Shown here in pieces: positions 7,765 to 16,000 of a stretch of 33,071 nucleotides of DNA; the stretch's first letter is position 1; each line of letters starts with the position of its first letter. The notes under the pieces are model-generated. The model did not search any database. It saw only the letters and a program-made list of their open reading frames with translations, and had not been told where the DNA came from. Origin of the DNA: Bacteroidales bacterium (lineage in GTDB: Bacteria; Bacteroidota; Bacteroidia; Bacteroidales; UBA3663); contig SFEH01000022.1 in NCBI GenBank assembly GCA_004557315.1, positions 1 to 33,071 on the forward strand. Reading direction: 5' to 3'. The position numbers and the translations under genes are program-made.

Positions 7765-9070
7765 AAACAATGCCTTGAGCCATCATCGCCTTGGCAACCT
7801 TCATAAAGCCAGCGACATTAGCGCCCTTGACATAGTTGATATACCCGTCATCTTGCTTGCCATACTGTACGCATTGACGGTGAATGCCGTGCATAATCTC
7901 GTGCAGGCGAGCATCAACGTCCTGTGCACTCCAGCTGAGGTGCATCGCATTCTGTGACATTTCGAGACAGCTTGTTGCTACGCCACCAGCATTGACAGCC
8001 TTGCCAGGAGCATAGAGAGTCTTCTTTTCGAGGAAGAGGTCGATGGCCTCTGGAGTGCATCCCATGTTTGAGATCTCGCCCACACAAGTCACTCCATTGG
8101 CAATGAGCATCTCAGCATCCTTGCCATTGAGCTCATTCTGGGTTGCGCAAGGCAGGGCGATGTCGCACTTTGCCTCCCATGGCTTGCGTCTAGGATAGAA
8201 GGTAGCGCTTGGGAATTCTTCAGCGTATGGAGCCACGATGTCGTTGCCCGATGCGCGAAGTTCGAGCATATAATCGATCTTCTCACCACTGATACCCTCT
8301 GGGTCATAGACATAACCATCAGGACCAGAGATAGTCACAACCTTGGCACCGAGCTGTGTTGCCTTGGTAGCAGCACCCCATGCCACGTTGCCGAAGCCAG
8401 AGATAGCCACTGTCTTGCCCTTGATGTCGATGCCTGCTGTCTGGAGCATCTCGTTGACGAAGTACAAGCCACCGAAGCCAGTTGCCTCTGGACGTACGAG
8501 CGAGCCGCCGAACTCGAGGTTCTTGCCAGTGAGCACGCCGCTGAAGTCGCGTGTGAGTTTCTTGTATTGGCCGAAGTCGCCTGCAGGAATATCGATCTCA
8601 GGACCTACGTAACGGAAGAGCTCGTTCATGAAAGCCTGGCAGAAACGCATGATTTCGCCATCGCTCTTGCCGCGAGGTGAGAAGTCGGAACCGCCCTTGC
8701 CGCCACCCATTGGGAGAGTGGTGAGAGAGTTCTTGAATGTCTGTTCAAATCCGAGGAATTTCAGGATAGAGAGATTGACTGAAGAGTGGAAGCGCAAGCC
8801 GCCTTTGTATGGACCGATGGCAGAGTTGAACTGCACACGATAACCTAAATTGACCTGAACCTTTCCCTGATCGTCAACCCAAGGCACGCGGAAAGTGATG
8901 ATGCGCTCTGGCTCAACGAGACGCTCGATGAGTGAAGCACGCTCAAATTCTGGGTGCTGGTCATACACATCTTTAATAGATATAAGCACTTCGCGAACGG
9001 CCTGAAGATATTCGGCCTCGCCTGGATGTCTTGCCTCAAGGGCACTCATGAATGAATCGATGTTCAACAT
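7763..9070 (-). CDS. gdhA: glutamate dehydrogenase (hexameric, likely NADP-dependent)
   Basis: Reversibly aminates 2-oxoglutarate to glutamate, the main ammonium-assimilating step in many Bacteroidales. It has 435 residues, close to the usual 445. The glutamate-binding domain includes IGPYKGGLRFH and PMGGGKGGSDF, with catalytic lysine K125. The Rossmann domain starts at VAISGFGNVAWGAA, and VNAGGVATSCLEMSQN follows. NADP preference is inferred from its similarity to the anabolic class. The stop codon TGA overlaps the last two bases of the adjoining repeat array. The promoter is at 9143-9174. Confidence 0.95.
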   Translation of the reverse strand: MLNIDSFMSALEARHPGEAEYLQAVREVLISIKDVYDQHPEFERASLIERLVEPERIITFRVPWVDDQGKVQVNLGYRVQFNSAIGPYKGGLRFHSSVNLSILKFLGFEQTFKNSLTTLPMGGGKGGSDFSPRGKSDGEIMRFCQAFMNELFRYVGPEIDIPAGDFGQYKKLTRDFSGVLTGKNLEFGGSLVRPEATGFGGLYFVNEMLQTAGIDIKGKTVAISGFGNVAWGAATKATQLGAKVVTISGPDGYVYDPEGISGEKIDYMLELRASGNDIVAPYAEEFPSATFYPRRKPWEAKCDIALPCATQNELNGKDAEMLIANGVTCVGEISNMGCTPEAIDLFLEKKTLYAPGKAVNAGGVATSCLEMSQNAMHLSWSAQDVDARLHEIMHGIHRQCVQYGKQDDGYINYVKGANVAGFMKVAKAMMAQGIV

Positions 9071-9142
9071 GATATTTTCAGTTTATAGTTTTTTGTATAT
9101 TAGTTTTCAAGAATGTCTTCCTTGGCATTTCTTTTTGTGACA

Positions 9143-9174
9143 CAAAGATGGTGGTTTTATTTCGACAAAACAAA
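9143..9174 (-). promoter_or_regulatory. gdhA promoter
   Basis: On the minus strand TTTG (complement of 9171-9174), 20 bases, then CATCTTTG (complement of 9143-9150). The -7 box has C in place of the first T. The leader is about 65 bases. Confidence 0.55.
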
Positions 9175-9180
9175 TATAAT

Positions 9181-9250
9181 ATGAAAAAAAAGAAAAAACA
9201 TATCCGATTAGTGTTAATTTGCTATGTTTGACATGCTAATCGGATATGTT
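9181..9250 (-). terminator. terminator of the 9291-10073 gene
   Basis: A 15-bp perfect stem, AACATATCCGATTAG (9197-9211) with CTAATCGGATATGTT (9236-9250), loop of 24 bases. On the minus strand a nearly pure T run follows (complement of 9183-9196). It lies about 40 bases past the stop of the upstream minus-strand gene and insulates gdhA. Confidence 0.85.
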
Positions 9251-9290
9251 GGCTATGATTGATATTGGCAATTTGCTATATTGGCTCTGC

Positions 9291-10073
9291 TTATCTGCGT
9301 CCAGAAGTTACAGTTCGGCTGCCAGAGTTCTGTGCATTCTGACTGCGTGTAGGACGTGCCGATGAATTGTCGTTCTGACGTCGGTCGTTCTGACGCTGGC
9401 TTTCAGCACGAGAGTTTGAACCTCCTCTGTTTGGGTTGTTGCGCACAGGCGCTGAATCATGACGCGAGTTGTTGCCTCCACGGTTTGGAACAGCATTGTG
9501 CTGATTCTTGTTAGGCTTCGGCGCTGGTGCGTGATTGCCATTGGGTTTTGGAGCAGGAGCGTTGTGATAGACATTGCCACTTGAGTGAGGGCGACGGCCA
9601 TTGTCGTGGTCAAACTTGTGGTGATTGTCGAAACGTCCGCGATAGAAGTCACGGTTGTGGGCATGGGCACCAGAGTAATGACTGTAGGCGTGAGGCGCAT
9701 CATAATAGAAATGATCGGTGTGATAGTGGTTGTGGACAGGGAAGACCCATGCATGGCGATAGACGCGCACAGGAACATAGAAATACTCTATGGCGATGAA
9801 GCGTTTCCACTGACGAGGCGAGAGCACATAGCTGAGTTCCTCGTTGCGGATGTCGTATGCCCAGCTGTATTTGTCATATACATTGTCGAGAGCACGGAAA
9901 TAGTCGTAGTTGATCTCATAAACGTCTTCCATCTGACCATAGCTGAGATCGAGTTCCCATGCCATCTTGTCGGTGAGGAAGCGAGCTTCACGGCTTGCGC
10001 GGTACTTGCTCATAGCGCAGACATTGATCACTGTTGCAGCAGCAAGAACGAGAGTTAAGAAAATCTTCTTCAT
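9291..10073 (-). CDS. secreted protein with His-rich middle and Asn/Arg/Pro-rich tail, unknown function
   Basis: 260 residues. Residues 1-20 are a signal peptide (MKKIFLTLVLAAATVINVCA). A helical region follows with KMAWELDLSYGQMEDVYEIN and LSPRQWKRFIAIEYFYVPV (to about 105). The stretch from about 108 to 165 is rich in His, Tyr and Asp (HNHYHTDHFYYD). The last 95 residues are disordered, with repeated APAPKPN, NRGG and NDRRQND words. The His-rich part could bind metal, but nothing proves it. I do not recognise a named family. It is a single gene between two minus-strand neighbours, with its own terminator. Confidence 0.8.
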   Translation of the reverse strand: MKKIFLTLVLAAATVINVCAMSKYRASREARFLTDKMAWELDLSYGQMEDVYEINYDYFRALDNVYDKYSWAYDIRNEELSYVLSPRQWKRFIAIEYFYVPVRVYRHAWVFPVHNHYHTDHFYYDAPHAYSHYSGAHAHNRDFYRGRFDNHHKFDHDNGRRPHSSGNVYHNAPAPKPNGNHAPAPKPNKNQHNAVPNRGGNNSRHDSAPVRNNPNRGGSNSRAESQRQNDRRQNDNSSARPTRSQNAQNSGSRTVTSGRR

Positions 10074-10246
10074 AGTCGTTACTGTTTATGTTGTTGATAT
10101 TGTTTCTCTGTTGTTTTATCATTATGACGTAATAGCAATGCCAAGGTTTATTGGAACACCACCGTATTGCAACCCAGTTGCGCGGATTTTCAACAAACTA
10201 ATGAAATGTGTAAATCAAATTTCCATAAATCTTGGTTCTCTATAGC

Positions 10247-11512
10247 CTACCTTATCACTACACAGCATAGCTTCTCGGGTGCAAACACCTCATAGGCGAC
10301 CTCTTGAATCTGCTCGCAAGATACACTATCTATCCTTGCGCACGTTTCTTCGAGTGGCACTGGTTTGCCCAGGCGCAGCGTATTTTTTGCGAGGGCGATG
10401 GCAATGTTTTCCATATTGGCAGAGGCAACGCCAAACTGGCCTTTCAGCTGTTTCTGTGCAGCCTGCAGTTGCTTTGCACTCATCTTGGTGTCATACATCT
10501 TGCGCATCTGTGTGTGGCAAAGGTCAATGCAGCGACGCATGTCGTGAGGGTCGCAGCCGAAGTAGAAACACTGATATCCCGCATCGGTGTAGTTGCTGAC
10601 ATTGCCTTCGACTGTATAGACCAATCCGCGCTTCTCACGCAGTTCGCGGTTCAGCCGGCTGTTCATGCCAGGCCCACCGAGGATGTTGTTGATGATGGCG
10701 AGAGCTGCCGACTTCGGGCTGCCTATCTTATACGTGCGCGTACCTATTACTACATGAGCCTGATGGGTGTCTTGCACTATGATCTCGGGGTTATGCAGGT
10801 TATTAACAATGGTCTGTGAGTTATCAACACCTGTTGACATGGATGTTGATAAATCGGGCGTGGTGTTGATAACAGCACCTGAATTTGCCCTGTTATTGTT
10901 GAAAAACCGTTCAATATTGTTGATAACCTTGTTGAAAGGTGTCTTGCCATAGGAAAAGAACACCATTCGGTCAGGAGTATAATGCTTGTCGATAAAGTCA
11001 AGACAACGTCTGCTGTCGAAGTTATGGACGGTATCGCTGCTTCCCAAGATGTTGTGACCGAGGGGATGCCCAGCGAAAAGACGGTTCTCGAATTCGTCGA
11101 AGATGAGTTCTGACGGAGTGTCGCGATAGCAGTCGATCTCCTCAATCACCACCTCCTGTTCCTTTTCCAGCTCATGCTGTGGTGCAGTAGGATTGCACAC
11201 AAGGTCGCACAGCAGTTCGCAGGCACGGCTGAAATCCTCGTTGAGGAAGGCGGCGAAGAATGTTGTCTCCTCCTTGGTCGTGAAAGCATTGAGCTCACCA
11301 CCCACCGATTCCATTCGGTTGTTGATGTGCCAGCTGTCACGTGTCTTTGTTCCCTTGAACAATATATGCTCGATAAAATGGGCAATGCCGAAAAGTTCGG
11401 GCGAGGTCTCATTTCTTGAGCCGCAATCGACCATGAAACCACAATAACCCACTGCCGAATCAGAGTGCTTATGCACTATCCTAAGGCCATTTGATAATGT
11501 CAATTCTTCCAT
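10247..11512 (-). CDS. M16-family zinc metallopeptidase (inverzincin)
   Basis: 421 residues. The inverted zinc motif HFIEH is at 45-49, with the third ligand E125 exactly 76 residues after H49, as in the M16 family; E48 is the catalytic base. The FTTKEETTFFAAFL region and the second-domain GGPGMNSRLNRELREKRGLVY block are also present. It probably degrades peptides. A GTG at 11530 is in frame, but ATG 11512 is preferred because the -7 box at 11532-11539 would place the RNA start below the GTG. Residues about 195-241 are an Asn/Ser/Thr-rich insertion encoded by repeated TGTTGATAA words. Confidence 0.9.
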   Translation of the reverse strand: MEELTLSNGLRIVHKHSDSAVGYCGFMVDCGSRNETSPELFGIAHFIEHILFKGTKTRDSWHINNRMESVGGELNAFTTKEETTFFAAFLNEDFSRACELLCDLVCNPTAPQHELEKEQEVVIEEIDCYRDTPSELIFDEFENRLFAGHPLGHNILGSSDTVHNFDSRRCLDFIDKHYTPDRMVFFSYGKTPFNKVINNIERFFNNNRANSGAVINTTPDLSTSMSTGVDNSQTIVNNLHNPEIIVQDTHQAHVVIGTRTYKIGSPKSAALAIINNILGGPGMNSRLNRELREKRGLVYTVEGNVSNYTDAGYQCFYFGCDPHDMRRCIDLCHTQMRKMYDTKMSAKQLQAAQKQLKGQFGVASANMENIAIALAKNTLRLGKPVPLEETCARIDSVSCEQIQEVAYEVFAPEKLCCVVIR

Positions 11513-11531
11513 GAAATATAGTTTAATCACG

Positions 11532-11539
11532 CAAATTTA
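11532..11539 (-). promoter_or_regulatory. -7 box of the M16 peptidase gene
   Basis: TAAATTTG on the minus strand. No TTTG is found at the right distance upstream, so only the -7 element is supported. It implies a leader of about 13 bases to ATG 11512. Confidence 0.4.
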
Positions 11540-11582
11540 TAAAATATTTGTGAAAAAAAGGCTTACTTATCCAATAAATCAT

Positions 11583-11590
11583 TATTTTTG
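11583..11590 (+). promoter_or_regulatory. -7 box of the kdsD-tatA transcript
   Basis: TATTTTTG matches TAnnTTTG 17 bases before the ATG. A second match, TAATTTTG at 11595-11602, is too close to the ATG unless the message is nearly leaderless. No clear -33 TTTG at standard spacing. Confidence 0.35.
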
Positions 11591-11607
11591 CCAATAATTT
11601 TGAAATT

Positions 11608-12225
11608 ATGATCGAATTACTGCAATCTATCATCAAGCGTGAGGCAGAAGCTCTGTCAAACATTCCATTGAACGACAACTACGAGAAAGCAATGGATCTT
11701 GTCATCGAACACGTTCATCACCGCAGGGGCAAGGTCGTGGTGAGCGGAATGGGCAAGGCCGGACAGATAGGTGCCAATATCGCCACAACATTGGCATCGA
11801 CAGGCACGCCTGCCTTCTTCCTTCATCCGAGCGAGGCTCAGCATGGAGACCTTGGCATCGTTCAGCCCGACGATGTGCTGATACTGATTTCCAATTCGGG
11901 CAAGACCCGCGAGATCATCGAGCTCATCGACCTTGCACATAATCTATATAGTGAACTGCCACTCATCGTCATCACGGGCAATCCTGACAGTCCGCTCGGC
12001 AAGGCTGCCGACATCTGTCTCTCGACGGGTAATCCTGCCGAGGTGTGTCCGCTTGGGATGACTCCTACCACTTCGACCACTATGATGACGGTGATCGGTG
12101 ACTTGCTGGTAGTGGGCATTATGACCAAGATAGGCTTCACTATCGAGGAATATGCCAAGCGCCATCACGGTGGTTATCTTGGTGTACAGGCACGAGCAAA
12201 GCAATCTAACACAGAACAATTATGA
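11608..12225 (+). CDS. kdsD: SIS-domain arabinose-5-phosphate isomerase, CBS-less form
   Basis: Converts ribulose-5-phosphate to arabinose-5-phosphate, the first step of Kdo synthesis. The SIS domain shows VVVSGMGKAGQIG (43-55), FFLHPSEAQHGDLG, LILISNSGKTREI and CPLGMTPTTSTTMM, all typical of KdsD/KpsF. It has 205 residues where the classical enzyme has about 325, because the two C-terminal CBS domains are absent. The frame ends cleanly and tatA overlaps its stop, so this is not a truncation. CBS-less forms are known in Bacteroides, where CMP-Kdo can bind the SIS domain. It complements waaA at 2537. Confidence 0.85.
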   Translation: MIELLQSIIKREAEALSNIPLNDNYEKAMDLVIEHVHHRRGKVVVSGMGKAGQIGANIATTLASTGTPAFFLHPSEAQHGDLGIVQPDDVLILISNSGKTREIIELIDLAHNLYSELPLIVITGNPDSPLGKAADICLSTGNPAEVCPLGMTPTTSTTMMTVIGDLLVVGIMTKIGFTIEEYAKRHHGGYLGVQARAKQSNTEQL

Positions 12226-12410
12226 TAAATTTCCTTATGATCGGTACTACCGAGATAATTCTCATTGTCTTGGTGGTGCTTCTTCTCTTCGGAGGAAAGA
12301 AGATTCCAGAGTTGATGCGAGGCCTTGGCAGCGGAGTCAAGAGCTTCAAGGACGGCATGCGCGAGGGTGACAAGCCTGAAGAAAAGAAAGAAGAACAGAA
12401 GAAAGACTGA
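12222..12410 (+). CDS. tatA: twin-arginine translocase subunit TatA/TatE family
   Basis: 62 residues: an N-terminal membrane helix (FLMIGTTEIILIVLVVLLLFG, about 4-24), the hinge GGKKIPELMRGLGSG, an amphipathic helix, and a charged Lys/Glu tail. This is the TatA/MttA layout, a protein that oligomerises to let folded proteins cross the inner membrane. The start overlaps the kdsD stop (ATGA), so translation is probably coupled. TatC, which reads the signal peptide, is not in the window. Confidence 0.9.
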   Translation: MINFLMIGTTEIILIVLVVLLLFGGKKIPELMRGLGSGVKSFKDGMREGDKPEEKKEEQKKD

Positions 12411-12435
12411 AATCTTACTGCTTGCTTTTTGAAAC

Positions 12436-13116
12436 ATGCTGTTCTATAATCTTATTCGCTTGTTGTTGCCTGATCAATGTCTCTTGTGCCACAGGACATT
12501 GACCAAAGGCGAGAAGTCGCTGTGCTTGGTGTGCCAGGCAAAGCTGCCGCGCATCAGGGGCGAGAAGTCCGACAATGAGGCCGAGCATCGGATGTTCGGT
12601 AGGGTTGACTTTGTCCATGGCACGTCGTTCTGCTACTACCGCAAGCAGAGCGATTTTTCCAGACTAATCATCAGTGCAAAGTACAAGGATATGCCGTGGG
12701 TCAATTATAATCTGGCGAGGATGTTTGCCGTCGAGCTGTCGAGTGCTGGCTGGCCTTTCGACATCGATGTCATCATGCCTGTACCTATCCATATCCTGCG
12801 ACGCTTAATGCGCGGCTACAACCAGACGCTTCCTATTGCCAAGGCATTGTCGAAAGCGTGGGGCCTGCCAGTCGAAGACCGCTGCTTGAAGAAACATGTC
12901 TATACAAGTTCGCAGGTGTCGCACAATGCACATCAGCGACTCGTTGCCGTCGATAATACTTTTGTGCTGAAACATCCAGAGCGCATAGCAGGCAAGCACG
13001 TGCTTCTGGTCGATGACGTCCTGACCACGGGAGCCACGCTCGACGCCTGTCTGCAGCTCCTCGCTTCGGCTGGCGCCCGTGTCAGCTTTCTGACATTGGG
13101 ACTAACCGAATCGTAG
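12436..13116 (+). CDS. comF: ComF-family phosphoribosyltransferase-like protein
   Basis: 226 residues. The N-terminal zinc-binding motif has C15, C18, C30 and C33 (CLLCHRTLTKGEKSLCLVC). The C-terminal type I phosphoribosyltransferase fold carries the PRPP motif VLLVDDVLTTGAT (189-201), with RGYNQTLPIAKALS before it. ComF proteins are needed for DNA uptake in naturally competent bacteria, where they act in the cytosol on incoming single-stranded DNA. Here the role is inferred from the family. It starts 25 bases after tatA and probably shares its transcript. Confidence 0.9.
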   Translation: MLFYNLIRLLLPDQCLLCHRTLTKGEKSLCLVCQAKLPRIRGEKSDNEAEHRMFGRVDFVHGTSFCYYRKQSDFSRLIISAKYKDMPWVNYNLARMFAVELSSAGWPFDIDVIMPVPIHILRRLMRGYNQTLPIAKALSKAWGLPVEDRCLKKHVYTSSQVSHNAHQRLVAVDNTFVLKHPERIAGKHVLLVDDVLTTGATLDACLQLLASAGARVSFLTLGLTES

Positions 13117-13230
13117 AACAGATTATGCAAAATATCGCTTCACTACCAACCAATCATCCCAAAATCATAGTTATCTTCCATGAAAACATCCTTTTTCCCT
13201 TTCTTTTTTTAATTTTTAAATTAAAATACT

Positions 13231-13238
13231 TATCTTTG
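13231..13238 (+). promoter_or_regulatory. -7 box of pyrE
   Basis: TATCTTTG lies 32 bases before the pyrE ATG. The upstream region is T-rich without a clear TTTG at the ideal distance. The 154-base gap after comF supports a separate promoter. Confidence 0.55.
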
Positions 13239-13270
13239 CGCAAAAGTATTAATCAAACAACAATAAGAAT

Positions 13271-13906
13271 ATGAAATCAACAGAACGTCTCGTTGCAGAG
13301 AAACTTTTGTCAATCAAAGCAGTAAAGCTTCAGCCATCAAACCCTTTCACATGGGCTTCAGGATGGAAGTCTCCAATCTATTGCGACAACCGCAAGACAC
13401 TCGCATACCCTGATGTGCGCACAGTGATCAAGACAGGTTTGGTAAGTACCATCCAGCGCAAGTATGGCAAGATCGATGCCATCGCAGGTGTTGCTACAGG
13501 TGCCATCGCACAGGGCGCACTCGTTGCCGATGCTCTTGGCGTGCCATTCCTCTATGTGCGTTCAGCACCAAAAGACCATGGCATGGGCAATCTCATTGAA
13601 GGTGAACTCAAGCCAGGATGGAAGGTTGTGGTGGTTGAGGATCTCATCTCTACAGGCATGAGCTCGCTCAAGGCAGTTGCTGCTCTCCGTCAGGCAGAGG
13701 CAGAGGTGCTCGGCATGGTGGCTATCTTCACCTACCAGTTCCCACAGGCAGCTGCAGCTTTCGAGGAGGCAAATGTCGAACTCACTACTCTCAGCAACTA
13801 CACAGAGCTCCTCGCTGAAGCAAAGGATCTCGATTACATCAAGGCCGAGGATATCGAAGTGCTCAAGGAGTGGCGTCAGTCACCATCGACTTGGATGCAG
13901 GAATAA
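13271..13906 (+). CDS. pyrE: orotate phosphoribosyltransferase
   Basis: Makes OMP from orotate and PRPP in pyrimidine synthesis. 211 residues, family-typical. The PRPP-binding motif VVVVEDLISTGMS lies at 119-131. The N-terminal LQPSNPFTWASGWKSPIYCD and the flexible loop VRSAPKDHGMGNLIEG are the OPRTase signature parts. It is followed by an inverted repeat array, then by an SRPBCC gene and argH, an order also seen in other Bacteroidales. Confidence 0.96.
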   Translation: MKSTERLVAEKLLSIKAVKLQPSNPFTWASGWKSPIYCDNRKTLAYPDVRTVIKTGLVSTIQRKYGKIDAIAGVATGAIAQGALVADALGVPFLYVRSAPKDHGMGNLIEGELKPGWKVVVVEDLISTGMSSLKAVAALRQAEAEVLGMVAIFTYQFPQAAAAFEEANVELTTLSNYTELLAEAKDLDYIKAEDIEVLKEWRQSPSTWMQE

Positions 13907-13912
13907 TTAATT

Positions 13913-14022
13913 TAGGTTTTAAGGTTATAAGGTTTTAAGGTTTTAAGGTTCAAAGACAGCGCATAGCTTTCTTTTGCCTCACAACCTCACAACCTTACAA
14001 CCTCACAACCTCACAACCTCAT
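13913..14022. repeat. inverted octamer array, RAGGTTNT family (element B)
   Basis: The left arm (13913-13952) has five units: TAGGTTTT, AAGGTTAT, AAGGTTTT, AAGGTTTT, AAGGTTCA. The right arm (13977-14022) has six units of the type CCTCACAA. Between them lies the core GACAGCGCATAGCT (13955-13968), which resembles the core of other family members. The right arm ends 5 bases before the next ATG. Arm pairing is imperfect because left units end in TT where right units carry CA. Confidence 0.85.
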
Positions 14023-14027
14023 TAACA

Positions 14028-14486
14028 ATGTCAAGATACGAAAGTCAGGTAAAAACAATATATGCTGCACAGGCTAATGTCTATGCTCGATTGAGCGACC
14101 TCAGCCAGTTGCAGACAATGAAAGACCGACTCACCCCTGCACAGAAGTCGATGATAAAGGATAAATTCGACGAGGTGAGCAAGGGAAAGGTGACAATCTC
14201 TGATATCGCCTTTACCGAGGACACTGCCTCATGCACTCTTCAGGGTATGCCGGTATGTGTCAGGATCATCGACCGCGAGCCAATCAAGACCATCAAGTTT
14301 GCTGCCGACAAATCGCCGGTAGCAGCGACCCTCTGGATTCAGCTCATCGGAACTGCTCCTTATGAGACAAAGGTCAAGGTCACTCTCGATGTCGATATTC
14401 CTTTCTTCCTCAAGCCTATGGTGGGAAGCAAGCTTGATGGTGTTGCCGATCAGATTGCAGAAGCATTAACTCGTATTCCGTACTAA
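14028..14486 (+). CDS. SRPBCC-fold protein (START-like), unknown ligand
   Basis: 152 residues. The N-terminal MSRYESQVKTIYAAQANVYARLSDLSQL is the conserved opening of Bacteroidales SRPBCC/polyketide cyclase-like proteins. A beta-rich body follows, with ISDIAFTEDTASCTL, LWIQLIGTAPYETKVKVTLDVDIP, and a long C-terminal helix. The fold forms a pocket for a hydrophobic ligand; the ligand and role are unknown. In-frame starts further upstream would lie inside the repeat array and encode only repeat-derived residues, so 14028 is chosen. The place between pyrE and argH is conserved but does not reveal a function. Confidence 0.8.
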   Translation: MSRYESQVKTIYAAQANVYARLSDLSQLQTMKDRLTPAQKSMIKDKFDEVSKGKVTISDIAFTEDTASCTLQGMPVCVRIIDREPIKTIKFAADKSPVAATLWIQLIGTAPYETKVKVTLDVDIPFFLKPMVGSKLDGVADQIAEALTRIPY

Positions 14487-14494
14487 ATAATTGG

Positions 14495-14655
14495 GAAGAT
14501 AAAGTGTTTTTGGAGATAAAGAAGTTAATGAAGATAAAGGAGATAAAGACAAATGATGTTAGTCTTTAAGAAATATTATCTTTTATCTTCCCCAACAAGA
14601 GTAAATGCTGCTATTGTCTTTATCTTCTTTAACTTCTTTATCTCCTTTATCTTCT
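14495..14655. repeat. inverted nonamer array, RAGATAAAG family (element C)
   Basis: Left arm units: AAGATAAAG (14496-14504), GAGATAAAG (14513-14521), AAGTTAATG (14522-14530), AAGATAAAG (14531-14539), GAGATAAAG (14540-14548). Right arm: CTATTGT (14611-14617), then CTTTATCTT, CTTTAACTT, CTTTATCTC, CTTTATCTT (14618-14653). The inner core starts ACAAATGATGTTAGTC and contains CTTCCCCAACAAGA, blocks shared with elements G and F respectively. AAAGGAG plus ten bases plus ATG (14553) opens a 34-codon frame ending at 14657. The element fills the gap between the SRPBCC gene and argH. Confidence 0.9.
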
Positions 14656-14665
14656 AAAAAAATCT

Positions 14666-15997
14666 ATGAAACTTTGGGAAAAATCTGTCAAGATTGACAA
14701 AGACATCGAACGCTATACGATTGGACGAGATAGGGAAATGGATCTCTATCTCGCTCCATTCGATGTGCTTGGTTCGATGGCTCATATTACAATGCTCGAA
14801 AGCATCGGACTGCTCGAGAAGCATGAACTCGATGTGCTCCTTGCCGAGATGAAGAAGATCTATGCCGATGCTGTTGCAGGGAACTTCGAGATCGAAGAAG
14901 GCATTGAGGATGTACACTCAGAAGTGGAGCTGATCCTCACCCGCCGCTTGGGCGATATTGGCAAGAAGATCCACAGCGGACGTAGCCGCAACGATCAGGT
15001 GCTGGTCGATTTGAAACTGTATATGCGCCACGAGCTTCAGGAGATCACTCGTCTCACTGTCGAGCTTTTCAACATGCTCATCCAGCAGAGCGAGAAGTAT
15101 AAGAACGTGCTCATGCCAGGCTATACGCATCTCCAGGTGGCAATGCCTTCTTCGTTCGGCCTTTGGTTTGGTGCATACGCTGAGGGACTGGTCGATGACC
15201 TCACTGTGCTCAATGCCGCTTATAAGGTTGTCAATCGTAATCCTTTGGGAAGTGCGGCGGGTTATGGCTCATCGTTCCCGCTCAACCGTCAGATGACAAC
15301 CGACCTGCTCGGCTTCGACTCGATGGATTATAATGTCGTTTATGCACAGATGGGACGAGGCAAGAGCGAACGCATCGTGGCACAGGCTCTCGGTGGCATA
15401 GCGGCAACATTGGCAAAGCTTGCCTTCGACGCTTGCATGTATTCGAGCCAGAACTTCGGCTTCATCAAGCTCCACGACGCATTCACCACTGGTTCGAGCA
15501 TCATGCCTCACAAGAAGAATCCTGATGTGTTTGAGCTCACACGTGCCAAGTGCAACAAGATTCAGGCTGTGCCAGAGCAGATCATGCTCATCATGAACAA
15601 TCTGCCATCGGGCTATTTCCGCGACCTTCAGATCATCAAGGAGGTGTTCCTGCCAACTTTCGACGAGTTGAAGGACTGCTTGCGCATGGTGACTCTCATG
15701 CTCGAGCATATCACGGTCAACGAGCACATCCTCGATGATTCGCGCTACGACTTGATGTTCTCGGTCGAAGAGGTCAACCGTCTGGCAACCAATGGTATGC
15801 CGTTCCGCGATGCATACAAGAAAGTGGGACTCGACATCGAAGCAGGCAAGTTCACCCCGACCAAGACAGTGGCACATACTCACGAAGGTTCGATAGGCAA
15901 CCTTTGCAACGATCGCATCTGCGCCCTTATGGACGATGTAGTCAAGTCGTTCAACTTCGAGAAAGTCGAGAAGGCTGTCGAAAAACTGGTAAGATAA
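14666..15997 (+). CDS. argH: argininosuccinate lyase
   Basis: Splits argininosuccinate into arginine and fumarate, the last step of arginine synthesis. The fumarase/aspartase superfamily signature GSSIMPHKKNPD lies at 276-287, with the catalytic Ser in the loop. IHSGRSRNDQV and MPGYTHLQVAMP are the other two conserved regions. It has 443 residues against the usual 455-465. Two small lipoprotein genes follow at 3-base spacing and a 4-base overlap, so they are probably on the same message. Confidence 0.95.
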   Translation: MKLWEKSVKIDKDIERYTIGRDREMDLYLAPFDVLGSMAHITMLESIGLLEKHELDVLLAEMKKIYADAVAGNFEIEEGIEDVHSEVELILTRRLGDIGKKIHSGRSRNDQVLVDLKLYMRHELQEITRLTVELFNMLIQQSEKYKNVLMPGYTHLQVAMPSSFGLWFGAYAEGLVDDLTVLNAAYKVVNRNPLGSAAGYGSSFPLNRQMTTDLLGFDSMDYNVVYAQMGRGKSERIVAQALGGIAATLAKLAFDACMYSSQNFGFIKLHDAFTTGSSIMPHKKNPDVFELTRAKCNKIQAVPEQIMLIMNNLPSGYFRDLQIIKEVFLPTFDELKDCLRMVTLMLEHITVNEHILDDSRYDLMFSVEEVNRLATNGMPFRDAYKKVGLDIEAGKFTPTKTVAHTHEGSIGNLCNDRICALMDDVVKSFNFEKVEKAVEKLVR

Positions 15998-16000
15998 CTT

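Noticed and set aside
10821..10926. DnaA-box cluster or replication origin
   Set aside because: TTATCAACA differs from the TTATCCACA consensus, the words are within the M16 coding sequence, and no dnaA, dnaN or AT-rich unwinding region is nearby.
13913..14022. Repeat arrays as CRISPR
   Set aside because: Units are 8-9 bases in direct tandem without unique spacers, and no cas genes are present.
13974..14027. Earlier start of the SRPBCC gene
   Set aside because: The added residues (PHNLTTLQPHNLTT) come only from repeat units.
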